64,000 nt of DNA from Mucilaginibacter empetricola (GCF_024808665.1 NZ_JANUBZ010000002.1:626017-690016), one strand, 5' to 3'. Shown: positions 11,201 to 20,729, counted from the first letter of the stretch. Numbers and translations are program-made. Notes: a model not told the origin generated them from the letters alone.

Positions 11201-11364
11201 CATTAAGGGTGTATGCCAATATCACCAATGTATTTACCATCACAAAATATAAGGGGTATGACCCGGAGATCGGTTCATGGAACCCATTAGCGGCTGGTAT
11301 TGATAACGGTTATTATGCGCAACCTCGTGTTATTTCACTGGGTGCCAATATATCTCTAAAATAA
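8203..11364 (+). CDS. SusC/RagA-family TonB-linked outer-membrane receptor (first pair)
   Basis: A 1053-residue TonB-dependent transporter that imports oligosaccharides across the outer membrane with its SusD partner. A signal peptide (to about residue 30, ending GYSQS) precedes a carboxypeptidase-regulatory-like domain (about 32-110), the family motif 'NEVVVIGYG', the plug domain with 'IDVLKDASATAIYG' and 'NGVVIITTK' (about 120-240), and a long beta-barrel ending in aromatic/hydrophobic strands (ISLGANISLK). Length is normal for SusC. The SusD-like gene follows after 15 bases and a glycan-binding lipoprotein after that, giving a surface uptake complex. An ATG at 8163 is out of frame, so 8203 is the start. 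Confidence 0.95.
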   Translation: MEKNLPRQLSYKLLLSAVLMLLFALPGYSQSRYVTGKVISSDDNKPMMSVTIKVKGTSLDASTDINGDFSIEAKTGDVLVFSYIGYQSKEVTVESARIINIALTTTNSNLNEVVVIGYGKVRRKDLTGSIASVSAKDIVETQPTTFDQALQGKVAGVMVQQVSGQPGGDVNIQIRGIGGFSESPPLYVIDGVQIPPNGQSAITGEGSNPLSTIDPSQIASIDVLKDASATAIYGSQASNGVVIITTKRGVSGPPTISYDGYAGWQALPKYYDVMNLPEYATFMNEKAAIIGYDLRPQFANPQYLGQGTNWQEALYRTAPMQNHNVAITGGDARTKYYISATYFSQEGIALGSDFNRTSIKTNIDNKTTDWLKVGISLDLAHVSEDVGTTNTGVILQALNQTPDVAVKNPDGTWGGNDPNIYGAYGANPFALATIVTDHKSRYQGIGNAYAEIQFTKDLSLRNEVSGNFDFATEDYFDPTYVMGSYTNTSNKGTATTGQNIYNSITNYLSYSHTFASKYFVSATLGHEAQVLNGSSVSATRTNFASNDVTTISSGDPTTATNTGVKSDGALEAYFARANFTYENKYMLTGTIRRDGSSKFGPADRWNTSYSGAFAWKIMNENFMKGVKGVDDLKLRLGYGLVNNQNINEYAYGSTFSTVATGLSGNSQLTATEGNPNVKWETSTSYNAGLDASVLNNRIQFTVDAYYKKTNNLLLSLTLPYYSGTFANGGYSPGAIQAPFVNIGAVSNKGFEFSISSYNIRSKDFNWKTTINFSRNINKVLALDPGTPAIYGTYTKTVVGSSIGDFYGYQTLGLYKDAADFKKYPALWQNGSGPIPITPGSGGVWVGDVIFKDNNHDGKIDANDETDLGSPLPKFQYGINNTFNYKRFDLTVFMTGDYGNKIFDQLLVNGDDPNQNFGYFPAVLNYARIGLINPTGSSTDINNVYITNPGTNITRISQSSGDQNTIFSDKYIQSGSFLKCKSIALGYNFNKDLVAKLHIASLRVYANITNVFTITKYKGYDPEIGSWNPLAAGIDNGYYAQPRVISLGANISLK

Positions 11365-11379
11365 ATAAAATTTATTATC

Positions 11380-12954
11380 ATGAAATTGATCAAAATAAAT
11401 ATTCTCCTGCTGCTCATCATGATTGTGGTAGGCAGCTGTAAAAAGGATTTCCTGAACAGGCCTCCTTTAACTGGTATTACTACTGATAACTTTTATAAGA
11501 GCACGTCTGATCTGCGCCTGGCAACGGCAGCAATTTATGCCCAACCCTGGTTTAACTGGAATAACTTTCCATTACTTGGCATAGGTGATATTATGAGCGG
11601 CAATATGTTGCAGCCTTATAATTCCGACCTGGTACAGTTTACTACTTTTTCTATCACCAGTAACAACTCCTATGTAACGCAAGCGTGGCAGGGTTTTTAC
11701 GATATTGTAGCGCATTGTAATGTCAACATAAAGGCTATTAACACTAAACTGCCTGATACGGTATCGGTAAAAGGTAAGAACGGCGCGCTGGGTGAATTAC
11801 GATTTTTGCGCGCTACTGCTTATTTTTATTTGGTGCAGTTATGGGGCCCGGTTCCGATTATCGAGGACAACGATAAACTGATAGCCAACCCTTTGGTGCC
11901 CCGTAATAATACAACTGATGTTTATAAATTTATTATAAACGATCTGCGTTTTGCAGCTACAAATCTGCCAACTTCCGATCAGCCGGGACGTGTCACTACA
12001 TGGTCGGCACAGGGCTTATTGGCGAAGGTGTATTTGACCAGGGCAGGTTTAGGGCAAAGTATGAACCGAAACCAAACTGATCTGGATAGTGCAGCTTATT
12101 TTGCAGGCAAAGTTTGTAATACCAGCGGATTAACTTTGTTGCCAAGCTATTATAATCTTTTCAGAACGCAGTATAATGATAACCCTGAATCGCTTTTTGC
12201 ATTTCAGTGGGCCCCTGGTGTAGGTTATGGTAACGGTAACGATATTGAAGCGCAGTTTGCACCAAGCGGGGCTTTGGTTACCGGTGGTGGAGGTTGGGGC
12301 GGCGCTATAGGCCCGACCCTTGACCTGGCGAATTTATACATTCCGGCAGATTCAATACGCCGTAAAGCTACTTTCATGCTCACCGGAGACTATTACCCGG
12401 AACTGGATGCAGCAAATGGCGGCTATACGTCAACCGGCTGCAATGTTAAAAAACATGTGGTGGGTACTGCGAGCGATAATAATTCGCCTACCATGGATCT
12501 CTGGTCATCTATTGAGCATAATACCGTATTAAGGCTTGCCGATGTATATCTTGTATATGCCGAAGCTTTAATGGGTAACAGTAGCTCAACCTCCAACGGA
12601 CAGGCTTTGCAATATTTTAATGCAGTACGTGCCCGAGCCGGCGTACCATCGGTGAGCAGTATTACCCCAGCTTCTTTGATGACCGAACGCCGCATTGAGC
12701 TGGCGTTTGAGGGCCAGTACTGGTTTGATTTGGTTCGCCTTTCGTATTACAATCCGCAGGCTGCAATTGCATCGCTTAACGGGCAGCAGCGGGCCCAGTT
12801 TACCTACGATCCGAGCACTGGCGTAAAAACGGTTACTCCAGCTAACCTGATCATTACCCCGGCTACTGTTGCAACATTTACTTTGCCTATACCGGCAAAC
12901 GATCAAACAGCAGATCCTTTATTATTACAGGCGCCGGTGGCTTACTATAAATGA
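11380..12954 (+). CDS. SusD/RagB-family surface lipoprotein (first pair)
   Basis: A 524-residue outer-membrane lipoprotein that caps the SusC barrel and delivers glycan chains to it. The lipobox is VVGSC with C20 followed by KKDFLNRPP, a typical SusD start. Tetratricopeptide-like helices carry the usual 'GELRFLRATAYFYLVQLWGPVPII' type segment (about 135-165), and the C-terminal part holds 'RLADVYLVYAEALMG...FNAVRARAGVP' and 'ERRIELAFEGQYWFDLVR', both strongly conserved in the RagB/SusD family. The gene is 15 bases after susC, surely co-transcribed. Confidence 0.95.
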   Translation: MKLIKINILLLLIMIVVGSCKKDFLNRPPLTGITTDNFYKSTSDLRLATAAIYAQPWFNWNNFPLLGIGDIMSGNMLQPYNSDLVQFTTFSITSNNSYVTQAWQGFYDIVAHCNVNIKAINTKLPDTVSVKGKNGALGELRFLRATAYFYLVQLWGPVPIIEDNDKLIANPLVPRNNTTDVYKFIINDLRFAATNLPTSDQPGRVTTWSAQGLLAKVYLTRAGLGQSMNRNQTDLDSAAYFAGKVCNTSGLTLLPSYYNLFRTQYNDNPESLFAFQWAPGVGYGNGNDIEAQFAPSGALVTGGGGWGGAIGPTLDLANLYIPADSIRRKATFMLTGDYYPELDAANGGYTSTGCNVKKHVVGTASDNNSPTMDLWSSIEHNTVLRLADVYLVYAEALMGNSSSTSNGQALQYFNAVRARAGVPSVSSITPASLMTERRIELAFEGQYWFDLVRLSYYNPQAAIASLNGQQRAQFTYDPSTGVKTVTPANLIITPATVATFTLPIPANDQTADPLLLQAPVAYYK

Positions 12955-12987
12955 AAATATTAGAAGTAAAATCTTTCTTAAAAAAAT

Positions 12988-14214
12988 ATGAAAAAGCTAC
13001 TTAAACATATAAAAAGCTGTTTGCTGCTGATGTTGCTTGCGGCAGGCATGTTGATACAACAAAGTTGTAAAAAAGAGTCATCAATGTCCACCGGTACACC
13101 TGTCATTACCAATATACGTAACTATGTTGCCCATCCAGGCGACTCAGTTTTAAAACAGGTGGGTACAGGCCTTTGGGTTGTTATTTCAGGCCGTAATTTA
13201 AAAGGTGCGTTGCAGATTAATTTTGACGGTGTTGCTGGCTCTTTCAACGATGCCTGGTTCTCTGATACCAGCGCCGTTGTGCTGATACCCTCAGTCATTG
13301 CCTTCCCATCTGTGCCGGCAAAGCAATTAAATACTGTACAATACATAACTACTCATGGCCAAACTACATTCAGTTTTCCTATTGTTGCACCCGCACCTCA
13401 AATCACAAGTATATCTGACGAAGATGCCTTTCCGGGTGATTCAGTTAAGATTTCTGGATTTAATTTTTTCTTTATCAAAAGTTTAAGTTTTGGCGGCAAA
13501 GTAATTACCGGCTATAATGCGTCAAATGATGGTACCACAATTACACTGGCGGTACCTCCTGGCATATCGCAAACAGGTGGTCCGGTATCTGTTACTACAA
13601 ATTCAGGTTCAGCTATAACTATTTATAATGTTGAAGATTTTGTAGACGGTGTATTTCAAAATTGGGATAGCATAAATACATACCCATGGGGCTCGAATAC
13701 CGACAATAGCTCAACTGATTATCCAGGCAATACCGGCAGTTACAATGTACTGACTGCAACTAATCTTTCCGCAGGCGACTTTGCCTGGTATAATGGCGGT
13801 CGTGGTGTAAATATGGGTGGTAGTCAATGGGTGCCGGTAGCAAACATCGATAGCAGCTTATCCAGTTACGCCGTAAAGTTCGAAATATCGGTTCCTAAAT
13901 CTACGCCGTGGTCGGGAGGATCCATTTACGTGGCCGTTAATTATAGCTTTAATTATATAGGGCTATACAGGCCGTGGATAAACGCCGCGGGTAAAATAAC
14001 GCCATTTACAACCAATGGTTGGGTAACAGTTACCATACCATTATCAAACTTTTTAAGTAATAATGGTACAGGTACCCCTGCAGCTTCCATTACCGATCTT
14101 ATCGGTTCAAGTGGTAACAATGGCATGAATGTTTGGTATATTAATGATGGTACCTCCACTGTTGCAGCCTTTACAATGGCAATAGACAATATCCGGGTAG
14201 TAAAAATTAAATAA
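12988..14214 (+). CDS. Surface glycan-binding lipoprotein with IPT/TIG domains (SGBP-B-like)
   Basis: A 408-residue cell-surface lipoprotein: hydrophobic leader and lipobox ending in C27 (QQSCKKE). Two IPT/TIG immunoglobulin-like domains (about 38-120 and 125-210) form a spacer, followed by a C-terminal beta-sandwich rich in Trp and Tyr (about 215-408; WDSINTYPWG, FAWYNGGRGVNMGG, YIGLYRPWINAAG). This layout matches the SGBP-B type proteins of xyloglucan loci, whose last domain binds the polysaccharide. It is the third gene of the SusC-SusD operon (33-base gap) and is followed by a strong terminator. It has no catalytic role expected. The xyloglucan link rests on domain resemblance only. Confidence 0.85.
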   Translation: MKKLLKHIKSCLLLMLLAAGMLIQQSCKKESSMSTGTPVITNIRNYVAHPGDSVLKQVGTGLWVVISGRNLKGALQINFDGVAGSFNDAWFSDTSAVVLIPSVIAFPSVPAKQLNTVQYITTHGQTTFSFPIVAPAPQITSISDEDAFPGDSVKISGFNFFFIKSLSFGGKVITGYNASNDGTTITLAVPPGISQTGGPVSVTTNSGSAITIYNVEDFVDGVFQNWDSINTYPWGSNTDNSSTDYPGNTGSYNVLTATNLSAGDFAWYNGGRGVNMGGSQWVPVANIDSSLSSYAVKFEISVPKSTPWSGGSIYVAVNYSFNYIGLYRPWINAAGKITPFTTNGWVTVTIPLSNFLSNNGTGTPAASITDLIGSSGNNGMNVWYINDGTSTVAAFTMAIDNIRVVKIK

Positions 14215-14240
14215 AATTTTAGTTTGTTAATTTAAATGTA

Positions 14241-14274
14241 ATGCCAGGGGCCTTTGCAGGCCCCGGCATTTTTT
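14241..14274 (+). terminator. Rho-independent terminator after SGBP gene
   Basis: Stem ATGCCAGGGGCCT / AGGCCCCGGCAT with a 4-base loop and one bulge, then six T residues. It ends the SusC-SusD-SGBP operon. Confidence 0.85.
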
Positions 14275-14355
14275 ACGTTACGCAGCAACATCTAAAAAAG
14301 TCTATATCAATTACAGAATTAACAATTTTCGGATATCTATAATCTTAAAAAATAT

Positions 14356-16086
14356 ATGAAACTTAATCCATTAATTAAATGCGGCCCCTTGTGTTTAGTA
14401 GTTTTAATGGCATGCAAAAAATCCAGTAATCCTCCTGCAAAAGTTATTTCAGATACAACAGCCACGGCCATAACTCCTCAAAAAGACCCGACCACAGCAA
14501 CGTCAATTGGCTTTTTCCTGAATGACTGGGCACCGAAGACGTTTAGCGCACCTAATGATTCCATCGTTACCCAACCTGTGGGAAGTGCGTCGGTAACAGT
14601 AAATGTTGACTATAGCACAGTGGTTACCAAAGTGTCAAAATACCTGTTTGGTAATAATACCAATCCTTACATGACGCAAATTGTTAATCAGCCAACTTTG
14701 TTAAATAATATTACGGCTTTATCGCCACACATTTTGCGCTTTCCTGGCGGAAGCATATCGGATGTATACTTTTGGAATGGAGTAGTACCGGCCGATGCGG
14801 CGACCAATTTTTATGATACCAATGGCAATTCCATAGCGGCCGGTTATTGGTTAGGTAATAATACGGCCAGTTGGACGCTTTCATTAGATAACTATTACGC
14901 CGCCTTGCAACAAACCAATAGTACTGGCATAATCACGATAAATTATGCATATGCTCGCTACGGCACAAGCGCTCATCCAGATCAGGCTGCGGCGCATCTT
15001 GCTGCCAATTGGGTTAGGTACGATAAAGGGCGCACCAAGTACTGGGAGATAGGCAATGAAGATGATGGCCCATGGGAAGCAAGCTATAAAATAAACGTTA
15101 CCCAAAATCAAGACGGTCAACCTCAGATTATAACCGGGGCATTGTATGGCCAGCATTTTAAAGTATTTGCCGATTCCATGCGTAAAGCGGCTACAGATGT
15201 GGGTGCTCAGATTGAAATTGGCGCCCAAATGGTGGGAACAAATCCGGCAAACGCCTGGAATTCGGTTGATAAAACCTGGAATTCCGGTTTCTTTACCTCG
15301 GCGGGAAATTACGCAGACTTTTATATTGTTCATGATTATTTTACAGGAACAGATAATGAAACTGCCGCGACTATACTTAATACGCCTACAACAGAGTCCG
15401 CAGCGATTATGAGCTGGATGAATACGACTACCTCATCGGGTGGTGTACCATTAAAGCCAATTGCGCTTACAGAATGGAATATTATGGCCGCAGGATCTAA
15501 ACAAATGACATCATATATAGCCGGTATGCACGCCACCATGGTTTTAGGCGAATTATTGAAAAATAATTTTGGCGAAGCCAGCCGCTGGGACCTGGCTAAT
15601 GGATGGAGTAATGGAGATGATCAGGGAATGTTTAACCAGGGCGATGAACCTGATGGAGTGGCTCAATGGAATCCCCGGCCTGCTTTTTATTATATGTATT
15701 ATTTCCAAAAGTATTTTGGGGATAGAATGGTGAGCTCAACTGTGCAGGGTGGTAATGGCGATGTGTTAAGTTATGCATCCTCATTTACGTCAGGTGAAGC
15801 AGGGATTGTAATCGTTAACAAGGGTACTTCATCTCAGATAGTGGGTGTTAATATCACGAACTTCGCACCTGGCACCAAATATCATTATTACACTTTTACG
15901 GGCGGAACCGATAACGGTGAGTTCTCTGGTAAGGTTTATATCAATGGTAATGGGCCCGGCGGCGCCAACGGAGGCCCTGCGGGATATTCGACACTGGCAG
16001 CTTCTGCTTCTGCAATGCAAAGCGGTATTAAAGTTAGTGCACCCCCTCGGTCTGTGATCTTCCTGGTAGCTGACGGTAAAAAATGA
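14356..16086 (+). CDS. Clan GH-A glycosidase lipoprotein, GH51/GH39-like (probable alpha-L-arabinofuranosidase)
   Basis: A 576-residue lipoprotein (lipobox VVLMAC, C20). After a linker of about 60 residues comes a TIM-barrel with GH51-like motifs: LRFPGGSISDVYFW (about 127-140), YWEIGNEDDGPW with the likely acid/base E235, and LTEWN with the likely nucleophile E373. The final 100 residues form a beta-sandwich common in clan GH-A enzymes. GH51 enzymes remove arabinofuranose from arabinoxylan or arabinan. The protein differs from classic GH51 in the nucleophile surroundings (LTEWN rather than DEWN), so GH39 or an unassigned family remains possible. It follows the SusCD/SGBP operon and precedes GH2 by 25 bases, so these two are probably co-transcribed. 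Confidence 0.75.
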   Translation: MKLNPLIKCGPLCLVVLMACKKSSNPPAKVISDTTATAITPQKDPTTATSIGFFLNDWAPKTFSAPNDSIVTQPVGSASVTVNVDYSTVVTKVSKYLFGNNTNPYMTQIVNQPTLLNNITALSPHILRFPGGSISDVYFWNGVVPADAATNFYDTNGNSIAAGYWLGNNTASWTLSLDNYYAALQQTNSTGIITINYAYARYGTSAHPDQAAAHLAANWVRYDKGRTKYWEIGNEDDGPWEASYKINVTQNQDGQPQIITGALYGQHFKVFADSMRKAATDVGAQIEIGAQMVGTNPANAWNSVDKTWNSGFFTSAGNYADFYIVHDYFTGTDNETAATILNTPTTESAAIMSWMNTTTSSGGVPLKPIALTEWNIMAAGSKQMTSYIAGMHATMVLGELLKNNFGEASRWDLANGWSNGDDQGMFNQGDEPDGVAQWNPRPAFYYMYYFQKYFGDRMVSSTVQGGNGDVLSYASSFTSGEAGIVIVNKGTSSQIVGVNITNFAPGTKYHYYTFTGGTDNGEFSGKVYINGNGPGGANGGPAGYSTLAASASAMQSGIKVSAPPRSVIFLVADGKK

Positions 16087-16111
16087 TAGATTTAAAGGTA
16101 GAAACAGCAAA

Positions 16112-18520
16112 ATGAAAGCGATAATTATGGCCTCCCTGTTTATGGCCTGCAGCAATTTAAGCTTTGCTCAAAATCAGGCTAACTTAGAGCGAAAACAATT
16201 ATTTGATTACAATTGGAAGTTTTTCCAGGGTGACCAAACAGCAGCTCAAGCAAGGGGTTTTAGCGACACGGGTTGGCGGAACCTGGATTTACCGCATGAT
16301 TGGAGTATTGAAGGAAAAATAGACCCTAAAAATTCAACAGGGGGCGAAGGGGGATATTTTCCCGCTGGAATTGGTTGGTACCGAAAAACTTTCAAGGTTC
16401 CGAATGAATGGAAAGGAAAAAAAGTTTCTATCTACTTTGAAGGGGTTTATATGAATTCAGAAGTTTTTATTAATGGAAAATCCCTTGGAATTCATCCTTA
16501 TGGCTATACTTCATTTAGTTATGACCTTTCGCCTTATCTGGATTTTAATAATGAAAATGTGATAGCCGTAAGGGTCGACAATTCGCAGCAAGTGAATAGC
16601 AGGTGGTACAGTGGCTCCGGGATTTACCGCCATGTTTGGATGAGAATTTCCAATCCGGTACACGTAGACGATTGGGGAATTGCGATTACGACTCCCGAAG
16701 TATCTTCAAAACAGGCAACAGTCCAAGTGAAGACTCTGATAAAGAACGAAACCAGTTTTTCGCAAAAAATTGTTCTTAAAACGCGGCTATCAACTGTAAA
16801 TTCTAAAAATGCAGGCGATAATAGCATAAACTTAGAATTACCGGCCAACAGTGAAAGGGAAATTACACAAACTATAAAACTATCCAACCCTTTACTATGG
16901 ACACCGGAAACTCCCAATTTATATCAGGCACGGATTCAAATAGTAAAACATAATAATATAATTGATGACAGCAAAACCAGTTTTGGTATTCGCTCCATAA
17001 AATTTACTCCAGAAAGCGGTTTCCAGCTCAATGGGAAAACGGTAAAGATGGATGGCGGGTGTATGCATCATGATAATGGATGCCTGGGCGCTGCTGCTTT
17101 TGACCGTGCTGAGGAACGAAAGGTGGAACTATTAAAAGCTGCTGGCTTCAACGCGGTAAGAACTTCTCATAATCCCCCGTCTGAAGCTTTTTTAAATGCA
17201 TGCGACAGATTAGGATTATTAGTTGTTGATGAATCATTTGATTGTTGGCGGTCAGGAAAAAAAGAATACGATTACGCACGTTATTTTAACAGTTGGTGGA
17301 AACGGGATTTAGATGCGATGGTTTTGCGCGATCGTAATCACCCATCAATTATTATGTGGAGCATTGGCAATGAAATAGTGGAACGGGGAAGCCCCGAAGC
17401 TGTTAAAACAGCTAAAATGCTTGCAGGTGCCATAAAGAAAATAGATACTACCCGCCCCGTTACCTCTGCTATTGTTGAAGATGGTAAAGATTGGGCAACG
17501 CTGGATTCGCTTATGGCGGCGCATGATGTTGGCGGTTATAATTACCACTTAGGGAGTGCGCCTTTGGACCACCAAAGGGTTCCTTCCCGGACAATTTTTC
17601 AAACAGAGTCGTATCCCAAGGATGCTTTTGTCAATTGGAAATTGGTACAAAACCATAATTATATCATCGGAGATTTTGTTTGGACTGCTATAGATTACCT
17701 GGGAGAATCAGGAATAGGTCGCTGGTATTATTCGGGCGATGTACCCGGTGAACACTGGGAGCATGATCTTTTTCCGTGGCATGGCGCCTATTGCGGTGAT
17801 GTGGATTTAATAGGATGGAGAAAGCCTATATCACATTACAGAAGCATGTTGTATAATAATAAGGAGAAGCTTTACATGGCTGTGCGCGAGCCTGAACCGA
17901 AACCTTTGGAAATTAAAAACACCTGGTGGTCTGTTTGGCCAACCTGGGAAAGCTGGACCTGGCCCGGCTATGAGAGCAAAAATATAGACGTAGAGGTGTA
18001 TTCAAAATATTCAAGAGTCAGGCTTTACCTTAACAATAAACTGATAGGCGAAAAGCCAACAACCGAAGAACAGGAGTATAAAGCTACTTTTTCGATACCC
18101 TATACGCCCGGGATTCTCAAAGCAGTTGGTGTAGAAAATGATAAGGAAACAGAATCATTTATTCTGCAAACTTCTGGTAACGCTGCAAAGATTAAACTGA
18201 TCGCCGATCGCAAAGAAATATTGGCTAACGGGCAGGACTTATCATTTATAACAATTGAAATAACCGATAAGGATGGTACAATTCAACCGAACGCGGCAAA
18301 TCAATTGCATTTTAAAATTGATGGTCCGGGCATTATCGCCGGCGTGGCAAATGCCGATATGAAAGACACCGATCAATATGTAGGGGATACCCGTAAAGCA
18401 TGGCACGGGCGTGCTTTGGTTGTAATTAAAAGCACCCATGATGCCGGTGATATTAAACTTACAGTTAGTTCACCGGGCTTATCTGAGGCAACATTAAGCA
18501 TCAAAACAATAGGACATTAA
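16112..18520 (+). CDS. GH2 family beta-galactosidase-like glycosidase, exported
   Basis: An 802-residue exported GH2 enzyme with signal peptide (1-20, ending SFAQ). Domain order: jelly-roll sugar-binding domain (about 25-190, 'WRNLDLPHDWSIEG', 'GWYRKTFKVP'), Ig-like domain (about 190-300), TIM barrel (about 300-590), and C-terminal beta domains of the DUF4982 and Ig type. 'NAVRTSHNPPSEAFLNACDRLGLLVVDESFDCW' is the GH2 signature region; E421 in SIGNEI is the acid/base and E499 in FQTESYPK the likely nucleophile. In hemicellulose loci GH2 enzymes trim terminal beta-galactose (or beta-mannose/glucuronate). It sits 25 bases after the GH51-like gene and is followed by the broken GH97. Confidence 0.92.
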   Translation: MKAIIMASLFMACSNLSFAQNQANLERKQLFDYNWKFFQGDQTAAQARGFSDTGWRNLDLPHDWSIEGKIDPKNSTGGEGGYFPAGIGWYRKTFKVPNEWKGKKVSIYFEGVYMNSEVFINGKSLGIHPYGYTSFSYDLSPYLDFNNENVIAVRVDNSQQVNSRWYSGSGIYRHVWMRISNPVHVDDWGIAITTPEVSSKQATVQVKTLIKNETSFSQKIVLKTRLSTVNSKNAGDNSINLELPANSEREITQTIKLSNPLLWTPETPNLYQARIQIVKHNNIIDDSKTSFGIRSIKFTPESGFQLNGKTVKMDGGCMHHDNGCLGAAAFDRAEERKVELLKAAGFNAVRTSHNPPSEAFLNACDRLGLLVVDESFDCWRSGKKEYDYARYFNSWWKRDLDAMVLRDRNHPSIIMWSIGNEIVERGSPEAVKTAKMLAGAIKKIDTTRPVTSAIVEDGKDWATLDSLMAAHDVGGYNYHLGSAPLDHQRVPSRTIFQTESYPKDAFVNWKLVQNHNYIIGDFVWTAIDYLGESGIGRWYYSGDVPGEHWEHDLFPWHGAYCGDVDLIGWRKPISHYRSMLYNNKEKLYMAVREPEPKPLEIKNTWWSVWPTWESWTWPGYESKNIDVEVYSKYSRVRLYLNNKLIGEKPTTEEQEYKATFSIPYTPGILKAVGVENDKETESFILQTSGNAAKIKLIADRKEILANGQDLSFITIEITDKDGTIQPNAANQLHFKIDGPGIIAGVANADMKDTDQYVGDTRKAWHGRALVVIKSTHDAGDIKLTVSSPGLSEATLSIKTIGH

Positions 18521-18618
18521 CAGTTGTAAAAACCCGATCCCGGGGTTAAGAATGGTGGGAAATGGATGTTAATCGATAATTAGTTCAACCATCTGGTACA
18601 GGTTTATAAAAAATTAAT

Positions 18619-20534
18619 ATGAAAAGCTTTTTTTTAGTTTTAAGCCTCTTTTTAGGCTACACGGCTTGCGCCCAACAAATTTTATCGCCTGATAAAAAAA
18701 TTTAAGTAGTTGTAGAAATGCAACAGGAGGGCACATCTGGCTTAGGCCAGGTTTATTTTAAAGTGCTGTATAAAAGCAATGGTGCCTATACGGAGGTGCT
18801 GCCAACATCGCCATTAGGCATATTAAGGGCAGACCAGCAATTCGTATCCAACCTCCAATTAGTTGGCGAGGGCAAACCTATTGCAATCCACGACAAATAT
18901 GAAATGCTGATCGGAAAGCGGAGGCTTTGCGAAAATTTTGGTACCGAAAAAACATTTAACTACCAAAACACCTCAAAGCAGCCGCTGAATATCACGTTCA
19001 GGGTTTATAACGATGGGGTTGCATTCAGATACGCTTTTCCCAATAAGTCCGATTCCACTTTAGCAATTACTGATGAGGCTACCAGTTATGTTATCCCGAA
19101 GGATACGGCAAGGTGGATGCATCCATTCGATCAATCTTACGAAAAATTCTATCCGCTTAATACCGGTGCAAGTGACGAAAAAACAATGGTGAGTGGGGAT
19201 ATCCCGCCTTGTATAAGGTTAATAACCAGCCTTTATGGGTACTGATTTCGGAGGCAGATATAAGCCGGCAAAATTGCGCAGCCCGGCTTAGCTATAAACC
19301 AGGTACCAACCAGTATAAGGTGACTTATCCTCCGGCAAAAAAGAACTGGAATGGAGGAGCTGTTTCCAGTTTGCCATGGAAATCGCAATGGCATGTAATG
19401 ATGGTAGGCGGGCTGTCTGATTTGGTAGAGAGCACACTCATTACCGACTTAAGCGAACTTGCTGCCTTTACCGATACGAAATGGATTGAACCAGGAAGCG
19501 CGGCCTGGGTATATTGGGCAAATAACCATGGCTCGAAAGATTATAAAAAGGTGGTGGAATACATCGACCTGGCGGTGAAAATGAAATGGCCTTATGTGCT
19601 TATCGACTGGGAATGGGATGTAATGTCGAATGGTGGAACGGTAAAAGACGCGGTGAATTATGCCAGGAGCAAGGGCATCAAAGCTCTTTTATGGTATAAT
19701 TCGGGTACCGATTGGCTTGATCCGACCCCGGTAGACAGGTTGTTAACGCGCGAAAAAAGAGAAAAGGAATTTTCATGGCTGAATGAAATTAGTGTATCGG
19801 GCATCAAGGTTGATTTTTTTGGCGGAGATCAATAGGAAATGATGAAGTATTATATTGATATTCTGGAAGATGCCGCAAAACACAAGCTGCTGGTAAACTT
19901 TCACGGCGCAACTGTACCCCGCGGCTGGGCGCGTACCTATCCTAATTTGATGAGTACCGAAGCCGTGTATGGTGCCGAATGGTATAATAACACTGGCCTT
20001 ATGACCGACATGGCTGCATCGCATAACACAACGCTTCCGTTTACCCGCAACATAGTTGGTCCCATGGACTATACACCAGTAACGTTTTCCAATTCGCAGC
20101 ACGAACATAAAACATCCTACACGCACGAACTGGCTTTGGCCGTGGTGTTTGAATCGGGCATACAGCATTTTGCTGATAAGCCTGATGCCTATTATGACTT
20201 ACCCGATGCACCCCATAAATTCCTGATGGCATTTCCAACTACCTGGGATGAAACAAAGCTGATAGACGGCTATCCCGGCGAAGCGGTTGTTATAGCAAGA
20301 AGAAAAGGCAAACTGTGGTACGTTGCCGGACTTAATGGGAAAGACATCCCTCAAACACTCAACCTTAATTTAAACTTTTTAGGTAATTCCGATTACTCTT
20401 TCCAACTATTTAAAGACGGGGCAGATACAAAAACAATTGCAAGCGAAACACAAAGTGTAAAAAAATCAACTATACTACAGATCCAATGCCTGCCCCGGGG
20501 TGGCTTTACAGGCGTGATAGCTCCCAACCAGTAA
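18619..20534 (+). pseudogene. GH97 family alpha-glycosidase, broken by two stops and one frameshift
   Basis: The conceptual product is a full-length GH97 (about 638 residues) with signal peptide (MKSFFLVLSLFLGYTACAQQ), but the frame is interrupted three times. Codon 29 is TAA at 18703-18705, in 'SPDKKI*VVVEM', where GH97 proteins normally continue 'KI-V-VE'. A one-base deletion near 19205-19209 shifts the frame between 'VSGDIP' and 'LYKVNNQPLWVLISE'. A TAG at 19833-19835 interrupts 'DFFGGDQ*EMMKYY'. Both flanks of each lesion match the GH97 pattern. The 'GIKVDFFGGD' segment carries an Asp typical of the retaining, alpha-galactosidase-like GH97 branch. Three lesions make simple sequencing error unlikely. 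It follows GH2 by 98 bases and probably once belonged to that operon. Confidence 0.88.
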
Positions 20535-20548
20535 TCACATTAATCAAT

Positions 20549-20593
20549 ATGAAAAAAGTTTTTTTTAATCTGTTCAAGGGGCTTACTTTTTAG
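20549..20593 (+). pseudogene. Possible remnant of a deleted exported-protein gene
   Basis: Fifteen bases after the GH97 stop there is an ATG followed by a basic-hydrophobic start (MKKVFFNLFKGLTF) and then TAG. It looks like the first codons of a signal peptide whose gene has been lost, consistent with decay in the adjacent GH97. It is too short to prove. Confidence 0.3.
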
Positions 20594-20715
20594 TAATGCC
20601 CGAATAACAGTAACTAATAGATAACAACCCTTTTGATGTTTAAAAGAATAATAGTGTTAATTCCGACTGTAAAGAACAAGAAATGATTATCTCCGGCGGC
20701 TTATTGTGGTGGTTT

Positions 20716-20729
20716 AACATTTGGTCTAT
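20716..20729 (+). promoter_or_regulatory. Candidate HTCS operator, copy B
   Basis: AACATTTGGTCTAT, identical to copies A and C, with ATAGTTTCA 55 bases after the start of the core (54 in copy A). It lies about 318 bp before the second SusC start. Control by the HTCS at 3459-7661 is inferred. Confidence 0.6.
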
